A stretch of 64,000 bases of DNA from Garcia nutans (GCA_947685225.1 CANTUV010000007.1:10994501-11058500), one strand, 5' to 3'. Counted from the first letter of the stretch, positions 11,739 to 23,520 are shown. A program made the numbers and translations. Notes: generated by a model from the sequence alone, not told the origin.

Positions 11739-12300
11739 TGTGCGGTCACACAATTTAAAAATTGCTCTAACGGCTAACTCTAAAGGTAAGATTTTATTGT
11801 CTGACAGGATCTTAACTGCCCATATTGCCATGTCATGCGGTCATACAACTCCTGGCGCGGTCGCTCGGTATAAGGTTACCGTTAAGTTTGAATTTTTTTA
11901 TCCACGTATTTGGTTATCATTAGTCTGAGGTATTTGGCGGTAAAATTCAAATGTATTAGAATTGTGCGGTTGCTCGGATGTCTCGGGCGGTTGCTAGATG
12001 ATTGACCATTGAGTAATTACATCACCGGATGACCGCTATCTCTTTTGCCATTTTTGAGTTTTTTGGGTTATTAGCATGTGCGGTTGCACGCCTTCCTCGT
12101 GTACTGACTTCACCGAGCATTGATACCGTGATTCTTTCTGTAAGTTTGTGAATTTAGATCATCTTTTAGTGCGGTTGCTTAGTACTCGGGTGCAGTCGCT
12201 CTTTTACCAGGCATTCTAGCTTCACCATACACTGAGACCATGAACTCCTCTATGAATTTTTTAGACCTTGGCTCAGTTTGTGCAGTAGCTTGGTTGGCTC
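11739..12300 (-). repeat. dispersed GCGGTCGC/GCGGTTGC motif array in U3
   Basis: Words of the form TGCGGT(C/T)GC(T/A)C recur at about 11740, 11836, 11856, 11965, 11987, 12079, 12170 and 12189, and in matching places in the other LTR. On the element's sense strand they lie upstream of the TATA box. Published work on Sireviruses describes repeated GC-rich motifs in LTRs; I infer that this is such an array. Confidence 0.65.
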
Positions 12301-12413
12301 AGGCTATTGCACAAATGTTAGGATTTCATGCCTAAAATAATAAACTTATTTGAAATTAGTAGTACATACCAATTTGATTGTCAATAATCAAAATATAGTT
12401 TAATTGTCCGACA

Positions 12414-12427
12414 ATCTTTCCCTTTTT
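12414..12427 (-). promoter_or_regulatory. polypurine tract of the Sirevirus-like element
   Basis: On the sense strand AAAAAGGGAAAGAT lies directly against the start of the 3' LTR. Confidence 0.75.
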
Positions 12428-12743
12428 GACTTTGGCAATCAAATTAAAAATAATCAAGTGCATGCATCAATTATAATTAGAATGCAAATGTTTAATGCCA
12501 ATGTTATTTGATTGTAGTTACTCCCCCTTAAATCATTATCCATTAAATGTATATGGAATGCATGATCTTTTAAGTTAGGTCTCTTCTCCCCCTTAATGTA
12601 TGGAATATATTCAATTTTAATTTTAAGTTTTCTTCCTTAATTAAGTTCATTCCTCATACAACTTCTCCCCCTTTGACAAAGTCAAAAAGAAGATGACAAT
12701 AAATGGCAAAAAATAAGTAAAATAGAAATAGAATGTTATTTCA

Positions 12744-14203
12744 TTAAGTACAAATAAGAAAGGAAATGAAAAATAACAAAGCAAGGAAACAAAAATAATC
12801 AAGAACTTTTTCTTTTCCTTTTCTTGATGATGAAGGAGTTGGTGTGCTTTCATCATCATCACAATTAAGAGAAGGAGAAGGAGTGTAACCATGAGATTAT
12901 TGGGAGGATTTTTCATAAGGACTTTCAATATGCTCACTCACATCCAATTCACTCAATTCATATTGAGAAAATCAAATTTTCCTTGCAAGTCATATATGTC
13001 ATGATGAATATGCAAAATGAGATCAATCTTTTTGCTGAGTTTCTGATCCTTTTAGTTACATCCTTCTTAAAATGATTGAATTGCTTTTGAAGAGAAGTTA
13101 TGGCCTTAAGTATAAGCTTTATGGTTTTGGATGACTCACCCTTTTCTTTGGTAGGCTTAGATGGTCTAGGGGGGGCACTCAACTTCTACATAGGTAGGTT
13201 CTTCTTCTTCTTCTTCAATAATGTGGTTCCTAAGTCTCTTCCCCTCTCTTTGGATAGCTCCCTTTCTCCCAAAAGTACACTCATAATGATCATAAACCTT
13301 TTGGATGCATCTAGCATGCTCAAAATAGTCTAGGTTGATGGAGTTAGTGTTTGGATTAAGGGGATCACTTAGGGTTGCAAGATTTTCAGGGGTTAGAAGG
13401 CCTAAATGTCTAGTAAGTTGTGTAATTTAGGAGGAGAGAAAGAAGGTACCCGCCTTATATTTACCATGATATAAGAAGGTATCAATAAGGAATCTAGCAC
13501 TTTGGATTGGCTCATTCCACACTAAGGCATACAAAAAGAATAAGTCACATTGAGTATTTTTTCATTTTCATCACTTCTTTAGTGGATAGTGTAAGCGATG
13601 ATTCTATGTAAGAGCCAAAATAGGAGAGTTCTAAAGTGAATGGCTTTTGATGACCTATTATTATATTCAATTTCAAGGGAAAGCTCACTCCTAAAAGAAG
13701 AATAAATTTTCAAAGAAAAATTTTTATCTGTATAGGAAAAGGCTCCATGGGTTTGGAATCCCCAAACTTCACCAAATTCTTTTAAGGAGAGGGTAAAATC
13801 TAGGTCAAAAAGCCTAAAATAAACTCCATAATATCCTATTGGCGTATTTTGGTTTTTCTCTACTCTTAGAGACATTAAGAATTTTCTTGTGAGACTAGGA
13901 TAATCTAACTCATTTGGGAATGCAAAGTGCCTCCACCCAATCCTATCAAGGTAGCTATAGATTTCACCTTGGATGTTTAGGGTTAAGAGCATCCCTTCCC
14001 TAAGCATTTTGGTTGGTTCTATAGCCTTTTTCTTAAGCATGTAATAACTGGTTTTCTCTTCTTTTGTTTTGTATTTTGGTTACAGGGTTGAACACTCTTC
14101 TTAGTAAAGTGTTTGGGCTTAAGTTGAGTTTGAGGTTATGGTTGAGGTTCACTAATCACAATCCATTTACCTTTAGTTGTATCTTTTCTTTTTGGTAGTT
14201 TTG
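12744..14203 (-). pseudogene. env-like region downstream of pol (broken)
   Basis: On the reverse strand a lysine-rich start is followed by a 153-residue open stretch (14040-13579) with GWRHFAFPNELDYPSLTRKF and FGEVWGFQTHGAF, which resembles the env-like/plant ORF-1 type proteins of SIRE1 and Athila elements. Further on there is an acidic run EEEEEPTYVEVE, a frameshift in a C-run near 13170, a predicted coiled coil (ITSLQKQFNHFKKDV, about 13100-13050), and a Ser/Pro-rich basic tail followed by about 19 hydrophobic residues before a TAA at 12744-12746. Several stops and frameshifts separate these blocks, and the start is not certain. A role in membrane fusion is unproven for this family. Confidence 0.6.
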
Positions 14204-14499
14204 GGTTTATGTGATATACCTTTACTTAAAGCAAAATATAGAAATGTATAAGATAGAAAAGAAAAGTAGAAAGTGGAGTGTTGATGGAGCTTGAAAAATC
14301 TTCAAAAACTTCTTCTTGATGATCAAAAGCTTGAAAGATTGTTTGAAAATGTGTTTGCGTGTTTGTAAAAATGTATTTTTATGCAATAGGAGGGTTTTTA
14401 TAAGAAAATTTTGAAAAACTAGCCGTTTATGACCATTTGGGGGCAAAATGGCCTAAAATTTAAAAGTTTCAACATTTTAAATATTTTTCAGTTATATAT

Positions 14500-14760
14500 G
14501 TTGTGTGGTCATTCAACTTGTTGGGCGACCGAAAGCTTGGTCCGACGGTCTTTAAAGGTGCTAGATGTTCGCGCAAGTACGATGTAACTGTAATGGTCGA
14601 GAAAATTTGAAATTTTGAATTTTGACGACCGTACGAGCTATGGCGCGCTCGCTTAAAAGAAGGTTTGAAGCTCAAGCTCGATAGACATCTGTTATTAAAG
14701 CTCAGGCTTGGGGGACACTGAAAATGTGGCAACCGCTCTGTATTTGTGGGCGACCACACA
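14500..14760. repeat. GC-rich repeated motifs in the pol to env-like spacer
   Basis: Words such as GGGCGACC, GCGACCAC, GACGACCG and GCAACCGC recur here. They resemble the GCGGTCGC words of this element's LTR, in opposite orientation. The surrounding DNA is AT-rich, so the island stands out. Confidence 0.5.
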
Positions 14761-14822
14761 AATGAAATAGATAGGAATTTTGATAAATTTTCAAATGCAA
14801 ATGATCAAAATAGATTTTGAAA

Positions 14823-14834
14823 GGGGGGGGGGGG
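14823..14834. repeat. G12 homopolymer
   Basis: Twelve consecutive G in otherwise AT-rich DNA just downstream of the RNase H end. Confidence 0.9.
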
Positions 14835-14904
14835 TAAAGAATGATTATATAAGGGATTTTCCATCAATTATTCCAATGTATTATTTTATGAAATTTAATC
14901 TTTC

Positions 14905-16380
14905 CTAATTTGAAAGTTTTATAAGAATATCGGCAAGTTGGTTTTTGGTGTTAATAAATTCCAAGATTACATTATTGTTTTGAACATTATCCCTTAAGAA
15001 ATTATGTTTGATGTCTATATGCTTTGACCTAGAATGCTGAATGTGATTTTTGGATAGGTTAATTGCGCTTGTGTTATCACACTTAATAGAAATGTGATCA
15101 AATATTTTTTCATAATCAAGCAATTGTTATTCCATCCAAAGAACTTGTATGCAAAAAAAATATGCAGCAATATATTCAGCTTCTATAGCAGATAAAGCAA
15201 CCGCTACTTGTTTCTTGCTAAACCAAGAAACTAGACATTCACTAAGAAAATGACATACCCCAGTGGTGCTTTTCCTATCTAGTAGGCTACTGGTAAATTC
15301 CGCATCGGAAAAACCTAATATGTCAAAGGATGTGTTTCTAGGATACCATAGACCTAAATACAAAGTACCATTCAAATACTTTAAAATTCTTTTAGTGGCA
15401 TTCAAATGTGATTCCGTAGGACATGATTGAAATCTAGTACACAAACAAACACTATACATAATATCGGACCTAGAAGCAGTTAGATAAAGAAGTGATCCCA
15501 CAATACCTCGATGTTTCTTCTCATCAACTTTCTTACCACTTTCATCTTTGTCCAATTTTAAGGATGTGCTCATTGGTGTTTTGCTAGCTTTGAAACCATC
15601 CATTTTAAATTTCTTAAGAAGTTTCTTTATAATATTGGATTGGTTGATGAAGATTTCATCCTTGCATTGCTTGATTAGTAGCCCAAGGAAGAATTTGAGT
15701 TCACCCATCATGCTTATTTCAAATTTTCTAATCATACAAAAAATAAATTCTTTGCACAAATATTCATTAGTAGTACCAAATATAATATCATTAACATAAA
15801 TTTTCACAATCAAAATGTTATGCATTTTATTTTTAACAAAAGGTATTGTGTCAACCTTACATTTGAAAAAACTTTCTAGCAAGTAAGCACTAAGTCTATC
15901 ATATTAAACTCTTGGAGCTTATTTTAGTCCATAAAGTGCTTTGGTGAGTTTAAAAACATGACTTGGGAAATTTGTAATTTTTGAAACTAGGAGATTGTTC
16001 AACATAAACTTCCTCATTTATAAACTCGTTTAGAAATACACTTCTTACATCCATTTCAAAAAGTTTAAAATTCATGTAATATGCAAATGCAAACAATAGT
16101 CTAATAGCTTCTAACCTAGTAACGGGAGCAAAAGTCTCACCGTAATCATTGCATTCCTTTTGGTTATAGCCTTTGGCCACCAATCTAGCTTTGTTTTGAG
16201 TAATGAGACCATCTTCATCAAGTTTGTTCCTATATACCTAACCAATAATTGGATGATCCTTGGGTCTAGAAACAAGCTTTTACACTTTATTTCTCTCAAT
16301 TTGGTTGAATTTATCTTGCATGGCAATAACCTAACATTCATCATTAAGAGCCTCCTCAACTATCCTTGGCTCAATTTAAG
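14905..16380 (-). pseudogene. Sirevirus reverse transcriptase and RNase H (broken)
   Basis: Reverse strand. RT begins near 16380 with words such as NDECW and IGTKWVYRNKLDEDG, then KARLVAKGYNQKE, ETFAPVTRLEAIRLL and MDVRSVFLN. A break follows near 15950-15890. The catalytic box reads IYVNDIIFG near 15800, where copia RT has YVDD: the second aspartate position of the box is asparagine. RNase H shows GFSDAEF, DRKSTTGVCHFL, ALSAIEAEYIA, a stop near 15127, then CDNTSAINLSKN and RSKHIDIKHNFLRD and a terminal stop at 14905. The N substitution alone would abolish polymerisation. Confidence 0.82.
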
Positions 16381-16543
16381 AAACAAAAGCAATATTATAG
16401 TCTAAGTATTTAAATTTTGATCTAGCAGTTACTCCCTTTAAAGTGTCACTAATGATGAGTTTCCTTGGATGTTTCTTTTGATAATACCGATCTTTGGATA
16501 GCTCTTGAGTCTCCTTTTGTTCCAAACTTGGTTTATCATCTCC

Positions 16544-17467
16544 TTATTTTAAAGCATTATTTATTTCAAGTTCTTCAAGTGTATCTACAAAATCATTAAG
16601 AACACTACCTTTCCTATGATCAAGCTTGGATGATTCATAAAAAACAACATGCATTGATTCTTCAACTACTAGAGTTCTTCTATTAAATACTCCATATGCT
16701 TTGCTAGAAGATGAGTAACCTAAAAGGACTCCTTCATTTGATTTGGATGAGAATTTTCTAAAGTTGTCCTTGGTATTTAATATGAAGCATTTGCATCCAA
16801 ATACTCTAAGGTATGAGATTTTAGGTTTTCTCCCTTTCCATAGCTCATAAGAGGTTTTGTCCATTAAAGGTCTCTTAAAAACACGATTTAAAATATAACA
16901 TGCGGTGTTAACGGCTTCTGCCCAAAAATAAGAAGGTAAATCATACTCATTAAGCATTGTTCTATCCATTTCCACCAATGTTCTATTTTTTCTCTCAACC
17001 ACACCATTTTGTTGTGATGTTCTAGGAGATAAAAAATTATGTGATATTCCAAATTTATTATAAAAATTTTCAAAAGTTATCATTTTTAAATTCTTTACCA
17101 TGATTACTTCGAATAGTTATGATCACATACCCTTTTTTTTATTTTGAACTCTTTTTGCAAAGATTTTGAAATCATTAAAAGCTTCATTCTTTTGAGTTAG
17201 AAAATTAACCTATGTAAATTTTTAGTAATCATCAACAAGTACAAATGCATATAACTTGCTTCCTAGACTAGCAACTCTATTAGGACCAAACAAATCTAAA
17301 TGTATTAATTCTAGAGGTCTAGATGTACTAACTAATTTTTTATATTTGAAAGAACTCTTATGTTGTTTTCCAAATTGATATAGTCCACATATTTTATCTT
17401 TATTAAATCTTATTTGAGGAAGACCAACTACAAGTCCTTCTTTACATAGATAATGTAATTGATCCAT
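16544..17467 (-). pseudogene. Sirevirus integrase (broken)
   Basis: Reverse strand. The zinc-binding end and first catalytic Asp (LIHLDLFGP) lie in one open stretch (17467-17222), followed by a break with stops. The core and C-terminal part lie in 17101-16544, with the Glu motif QQNGVVERKNRTL, then WAEAVNTACYILNR, LRVFGCKCF and GVLLGYSS typical of copia. The second catalytic position lies in IRSNHGKEF near 17115, where SD(H/N)G is expected, so this Asp has become Asn. The KG and zinc-binding context otherwise match copia integrases. Confidence 0.8.
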
Positions 17468-18020
17468 TTTAGCATATCATAATCTTCTATGCCAAAGCCA
17501 AGCATCATTATTAATAGTGATTAAATATTCAAAAACATTATTAGAGTGTAGGATAATTTTATATATATCACCAATTCTATTACCAATTTTATAATTTTAT
17601 ATATGTCACCAATTATATTACCATTGAATGCAAGCTCACTACTAGAATAGGTGATTTTGCATCCTTTAGAGTTAAAAATTACACAATATCATTTGTCACA
17701 TAATTGACTAACACTAAGCAAGTTATATTTTAGTCCATCAACCAACCACACATTATCAATCAAATTTTTGCCAAGTATATCAATAGAACCAATGCCTATA
17801 AATTTTTCTTTAGCATTATTACCAAAAGTTATATTACCTCCTTACTTGTAGGTGAGTGTTGCGAAATATTTTTCATCACCGGTCACGTACCTTAAGCATC
17901 CACTATCTACAAGCCAAACACTTTTATTGATAGTCGATTTTAGGCATACCTACAAGATAATGAAATTTTACCTTCTTTTAGGTACCCAAATGAACTTGGG
18001 TCCTTGAGAGTTAGTAATAG
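17468..18020 (-). pseudogene. Sirevirus protease and GAG-pre-integrase remnant
   Basis: On the reverse strand WLVDSGCLRYVTGDEKYF, around 17925-17870, matches the copia protease active site (W-x-D-S-G-C...TG). It is followed after one stop by ITFGNN, IGIG and LLSVSQLCDK, typical of copia protease and its junction to integrase. The active-site DSG is intact but the frame is interrupted by stops and a short tandem duplication near 17560-17620. The fragment lies between gag and integrase as expected. Confidence 0.68.
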
Positions 18021-18699
18021 AAGGATCCTTTAATTTGAGATGTGTCTTTCTAATATAAAAAAGTACTTTCATGTCCAAATTTCATGCAATATTGGCATTG
18101 ATATAAGGTTTTATATTTTTATATTCCTTTCTATTGAACCTTAAAGAATTAAATTGACAATCACATGTGTGTGTGTGATAAGATTATCTATGTGCATACT
18201 TGTGATTGTGTTCATGCCTTTTGTACATAAATGCATAATTTTCTTTGGGGGCCTTAGTTCTAGAAATAAAAGTGGTCTTTTTAATAGTTTTTGGATTAGT
18301 GTGTGCTTGTGCATTCTTTACAACTTTAATACTAGAGATTTGAGTTGTAAAGGCTTTAACAAATGTGGGTGTTTTAGATTAAATAATAGATGAGCCATTG
18401 AACCCAAGCCATACTTAGGAGAAAAGTGGTCTTTGAACACTAATCAATGTATCCAAGGCTTCCTTACCCTTATGAAATTTTGAAATAGAATTTTTTAGCT
18501 CATTTATTTCTTCTTTTAAATTGTGATTTTTCTTAGAAATTTTCTTTTAACTAGATGAATTTTTTGACATATCATCTAAGGATTTTATTAATTGTTCATT
18601 TGAAAATTTTAATTCTAAAGTAGAATTCTTTATAGAAATAAAATTCTTTTCTAGCTTAGAACACATTTTCTTATAAAATTTTATTTTAGAAAAATATTT

Positions 18700-19890
18700 T
18701 TAGACTCTTAGGTTTATATGCTCAAATATATCATTATCCAAAGCATCACCATAGCTATCACTATATGTATTTGAGTTTAAGGATTGAGTACCTACCTCAT
18801 TGGTGTGATCATCATCATCTCCAATAGACATGAGACAAAGATTTATAATTACTTGCTCTTCATCCTCTTCTTCTTCACTTGAGGAATTATCATTCCATGT
18901 GGCTTTAAGAGACTTCTTCTTCTCCTTGTCCCATTTCTTTTTATTTTTTTTTATCTTGAAGCAATCCATTTTGATGTGATCCGGTTTGCCACATTCATAA
19001 TATTTTACTTCGTTCTTTTTTTCTTTATCTTTGAAAGAAGATTTTGAAGAATTACCTCTATTTGCTTGTCATCTTCTCTTTCTTTTTCATTCATTTAGCC
19101 TCCTAGATAGCATGACCAAGTCTTCATCATCATCACTATCTTCTTCACTTGAGCTCTCAACTTCTTTAGTGACTTTGAGAGCTATGACATTCTTCTTGTC
19201 TTTCTCACCCTTATCTTCCTCTTTTTTAGTATGTAACTCAAAGGTGAAGAGCTTGCCAACTAGCTCATCGGTTCTTAGAGTACTAAGATCATAAACTTCT
19301 TCAATTGAAGAGACCTTCGATTCAAAATTCTTTTTGGCTATTAGTGCTCTTAATATTTTTCTATTGACATCACATGGATCATATATTTTTCCATATTTCT
19401 TCAAGTCATTGACAATAGTAAGTAACCGATTTGTCATTTCGATGATATTTTTGTTGGGCTTCATCTTGAAGAGCTCATACTCATGTACAAGCATTTGGAT
19501 TTTAATGAACTTCACTTGGATAGTACCCTCATGATAATTCTCAAGAGTTTTTCAAATGCTATGTGCATAAGCAAGATGTTGGATTCTTCGAATTTCTTAT
19601 CTAGATATGGAATTCACCAAGATGGAGGATGCCCAATTATTTTTGTAGTAAGCTCTTTCTTGAGCATCCATCCACTTTTCTCTAGGAAGAGACACTTAAA
19701 TACCATCTACCTCATGAGTAGGAGGTTTCCTCTCATTCTTTATGAAATTCCAAAGCTCAATTCCCTTACTATCAATAAATAAATTCATCTTATATTTTCA
19801 ACAAGAGAAATTTATTCAATCAAAGTAAGGTCTAAGAAAAGAATTGAGATTTCCATGAGAGGTTGAGGTAGATGAAGAGGAGGTTGCCAT
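18700..19890 (-). pseudogene. Sirevirus gag (broken)
   Basis: An ATG at 19890 on the reverse strand opens with MATSSSSTSTSHGN, 56 bases after the LTR. A UBN2-type capsid stretch follows, best preserved from 19515 to 19087 (YELFKMKPNKNIIEMTNR, IVNDLKKYGK, LRALIAKKNF). A Ser/Glu/Asp-rich linker leads to the zinc knuckle at about 19000-18960, where the first cysteine is replaced (YYECGKPDHIKMDC). Another acidic tail follows. Several frameshifts break the N-terminal half. Gag would form the cytoplasmic particle that encloses element RNA. Confidence 0.75.
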
Positions 19891-19930
19891 TTTGGATCAA
19901 AATTCACAATTAAGCTTCTTAAAATTTTAA

Positions 19931-19944
19931 GGCTCTGACACCAA
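19931..19944 (-). promoter_or_regulatory. primer-binding site of the Sirevirus-like element
   Basis: Sense strand TTGGTGTCAGAGCC, one base inside the 5' LTR end, matches the initiator tRNA-Met type PBS (TGGTATCAGAGC) with one change. Confidence 0.8.
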
Positions 19945-19945
19945 T

Positions 19946-21230
19946 TGTTATCCCAAGAAGGAAACTAAGAGGGGGGAGAGGTGAATTGGTTGTTTGAAGA
20001 AATGATGGCAAATTAAAAATTAAAGGCAAAGTAAATCAAGAAAAAAGTATAGTAGGGAATAATGAACACAAGGAGTTTATAGTGGTTCAGATTTTTTTAA
20101 TCCTACATCCACTTCCTTAACAACTTGTTAAGGTTTCACTAATCTTGAGTTTTTATAAGTTTAACTCTAACTTGGTGGTTTCACAAGCTCACATCGAACT
20201 TTTACAGGGTGTGAAAATTTTCCTCACAATCCAAATAAGAGTTTTTTCAGGCTCACTCTAAAACCTAAGTATTTTCAAGCTTACACTCAAACTGACAATG
20301 GTGTTTATTGCTCATACCCAACAATCAAAGTAATACAATTAGAAATATTGATGTAAAGAAATGAAAGTAATTATGCTTGGCTATTACAATCACAAATAAC
20401 CCTTAAACAAGAGGTTTCTTGGGGTATTTATAGCCAATTGGACTTAAACTAGCTATTTGAAGTGGTTCTCACATGTTTAGAGCTTGACTTCCACTAACTT
20501 GGTGGCTGAGTCAGCTTATGCAGTCGCTCAGTCATATGTGTGGTCATACAATTTAAAAATTGCTCTAATGGCTAACTCCACGGTAAGATTTTATTGTCTG
20601 ATAGGATCTTGATTGCCTATACTGCCATGTCATGCGGTCGCACAACTCCTGGTGCGGTCGTTCGACATAAGGTTACCATTAAGTTTGAATTTCTTCATCT
20701 ACGTATTCGTTTATCATTGGTATGAGGTATTTAGCACTAAAATTTAAATGCATTAGAATTGTGTGGTTACTCGAATGTCTCGAGCGGTCGCACAGATGAT
20801 TGAGTGTTGAGGAAGTGCTGCACGAGCTGACTACTATTTCTTCTACCATTTTTGAATTTTTTTGGTCATTAGCATGTACGGTCGTTGGGTAGGGTGGTGC
20901 GGTCGCATGCCTTCCTCGCGTACTGACTTCATCGTGCTGATACCACGATCCTTTTAGGAAGTTCATGAATTTAGCTAATTTTCTGGTGTGGTTGCTCAGT
21001 GCTCGGGTGCGGTCACTCTTTTATCGGGCATTCTGGCTTCACCATACACTGAAACCGTAAACTCTTCTATGAATCTTGTAGACCTTGGCTCGGTTGGTGC
21101 GGTCGCTCGGTTGGCTGAGGCGGTTGCACAAATGTTAGGGTTTCATGCCTACAACAACAAACTTATTTGAAATCATTGGTATATATTAATTTGGTTGTCA
21201 ATGATCAAAATAGAATTTAATTGTCCAACA
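19946..21230 (-). repeat. 5' LTR of the Sirevirus-like element
   Basis: Direct partner of 11179-12413, slightly longer (1285 against 1235 bp). Begins TGTTATCCC and ends GTCCAACA on the plus strand. It carries the same GCGGTCGC words and the TATA box at 20432-20425 (reverse strand). Confidence 0.85.
20425..20432 (-). promoter_or_regulatory. TATA box of the 5' LTR promoter
   Basis: Reverse-strand TATAAATA, conserved in both LTRs, downstream (sense direction) of the GC-rich motif array. Confidence 0.7.
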
Positions 21231-21235
21231 ATACT
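21231..21235. repeat. right target-site duplication of the Sirevirus (ATACT)
   Basis: Pairs with ATGCT at 11174-11178 with one mismatch. Confidence 0.65.
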
Positions 21236-21402
21236 TTCTGCCTTATTGAGGGGAAGGGACATGACGAAAATATTTTGCCATCAACTGAACCCAATCTGGA
21301 GGACCATGTGCTATCGGTCTAACATGTTGTGAAGCCTCCCCTAATATCCAGAGTATTACTCTCTACAATCTCCTCCTCTGATCTTTGAGTTCTAAAAGCC
21401 AT
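21236..21402 (-). pseudogene. gypsy gag N-terminus
   Basis: A reverse-strand ATG at 21402 opens with MAFRTQRSEEEIVESN and continues toward the Sirevirus insertion, with a stop after about 26 codons. It lies about 130 bases inside the PBS, the usual distance for gag in gypsy elements. It is the upstream half of the gag whose downstream half is at 11178-10075; together they frame the Sirevirus insertion. Confidence 0.6.
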
Positions 21403-21535
21403 CACAACCTAAATATGAGTCATTAATAAATATTGTGACATTAGAGACTGATATAGGTGCTAATGCATATGCATATATCATAATTCAACACAATTTGAAC
21501 TTTTTTTTAAACCTATCTAGGTTGAGAATCTCAAA

Positions 21536-21551
21536 CCTAGATCCGATACCA
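21536..21551 (-). promoter_or_regulatory. primer-binding site of the interrupted gypsy
   Basis: Sense strand TGGTATCGGATCTAGG begins seven bases inside the LTR end; it resembles the tRNA-Met PBS of chromovirus gypsy elements. Confidence 0.7.
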
Positions 21552-23520
21552 AAATAAATGTAATACCCTTATACCCTACATATATAAAAATACAAGAGTA
21601 ATACAATAGTTAAAATTATAAAATACTCACTTAAACCTAGGTATAAAAATGAAAACTTAATAAAAAAAATTTAATTATTATATGCATATACAATAGTTAA
21701 ACTTATAAAATACTCATTTAAACCTGGGTATAAAAATGAAAACTTAATTAAAAATTTAAATATTATATGCATATATATAGCAAATAAATAATACTAATTA
21801 AAATATTATTTTGATTAAACTACATAAAAATTTCAATGAAAATTTTGCCAAAGTTCTGTTTATAAAATTATTACTGCTAAATCTTTAAAATTTATGATCC
21901 TATAGGAAAAATGCATTTCTAAATTTAATTCTCACAAAGTCCACAACTACTCCAATTATCATCCCAAAGCAACACAAATTAAAATAAATAAAAATAGATA
22001 AAAATAATGAAAAAAAATACCTTAGGTATTGGGCATACCTTTAGCAGCTATATTCAAATTCGTGATCGCCTAATTATATAATATTTATATAAACATAATA
22101 TTACAAAACTTCAATTGATTTACCAAATATAAAATAGTTGTAATGACAAAACTAAAATGTATAGGATATAAAAACTATACATAATATGCAACACCAATTA
22201 GAAAAGGTCTTGTGGCAAAAACTTTAAACTTTTATAATCACTCTCAAACTTAAGCCTTCTCAGACTTTTCAAGACTTTGTCTATTTGTAACTCTGTATAG
22301 GATATAAAAACTATACATAAAATTTAATTGCACTAAGCTATACAACTCAGTGGTTCTTACTTTAAAAATAAATAATTAAATAGATAGATAATAAACAAAT
22401 ACATATTTAAACATTTCAAATCTCAACATAACTAAATTATGCCTTTAGATAAATGTCCAAGTCTCAGTAATATTAAATCGGCCCATCACGACCTGTAGGT
22501 CTCGACACTGGAGATAGAGTGTCTCCTCGACACCGTAGTGTCTCAACAACATAGCATCACAATACTGTAATATCTCACTCATAGGCATAAATATAATAAT
22601 TACGCCATGATACATCCATAATCATCTGCATGCCAACTCAATAATACCAAACTCAATATTACAAATCAAGAACATGTGTCAGGAAATAAAATACAATAAC
22701 ATTTCTATCAATCTTTCAAAATCTATCTCAAGTCATCATTTTCATAATTTTCTCACAATTTATTAAAACTCACATAATCAATATATATATATAATTTTTA
22801 TAACTCAAATTATAAGTAATGCAATGTTAAAATTTCAAATTTAACATTCATATAAACAAATAAAACTAAGAATCAAATGACTTTTGAGAAAATGTTAATC
22901 CATCATATAAATTATAAGTTCATAAAGTATTAGCTTTCTTTTAAAATAATTAAATCAAATCTCATTTCACATTTATGTTAAAATTCATAAAACTCAATAT
23001 GAATGTCACAAATGTAAACAATAAACAACTTAAAAAATACCAAAACAAGTTTATATCGAAATATAGCAACTCTAGTTTAATATTTTCAAAGTAAGTACAA
23101 ATATCTTTTAGCTATAAAATTCAACTCAAACCCTTCCAAAGTCTCAAAATAAACAAACTACTTCTCTGCCAACTTGAACCAAATTGGCCAAAGAATACCC
23201 CTAGATCAATAAAGGTTCAATTCATTAATTAACACATATTCATATTTAAAATACTCAAATTAACTCTTAGTTATACTAATCCTAACCAAATTTCATAAAA
23301 AAATCCTTAACCCAAAAGTTCCATGAACCCTAACTTCCATCTCATACTCCATTCAATCAATTAATCACAAATTCATCATATAAACATCATATTCCCTTCA
23401 TTACCTAAATTATTTTTCATCAACATGATCTTTCTCAACATATATAAATATTCTCTCTCAAACTTCTAAACTTACAAACACTAAAACTCTTAAAATTATA
23501 TATATATATATACTTACTTC

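Larger units (their letters stand above)
11179..12413 (-). repeat. 3' LTR of the Sirevirus-like element
   Basis: Starts TGTTGTCCCAAG and ends GTCCGACA on the plus strand; it aligns along its whole length with 19946-21230. TG...CA ends are kept. It contains a TATA box (reverse strand, 11657-11650) and a run of GCGGTCGC-like words between about 11739 and 12300. Confidence 0.85.
11179..21230 (-). mobile_element. complete Ty1/copia element, Sirevirus-like, with env-like region
   Basis: Two direct LTRs (11179-12413 and 19946-21230), a PBS next to the right LTR and a polypurine tract next to the left LTR define a reverse-strand element of about 10.05 kb. The order on its sense strand is gag, protease, integrase, RT, RNase H, then a 2.5-kb region with an env-like reading frame before the 3' LTR. 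A copia element with an env-like gene after pol, and with a gag of UBN2 type carrying a single CCHC knuckle, is characteristic of Sireviruses of the SIRE1 group. It is inserted in a gypsy gag. Many stops and frameshifts, and LTRs differing at well over 10% of sites in the stretch compared, make it old and inactive. Confidence 0.82.

Noticed and set aside
13100..13333. Plus-strand frame opposite the Sirevirus env-like region
   Set aside because: Shadow of the reverse-strand coding remnant; no motif.
14469..14759. 96-codon reverse frame in the Sirevirus pol-env spacer
   Set aside because: Covers the GC-rich motif region, where stop codons are rare by composition; no resemblance to env-like or pol sequence.
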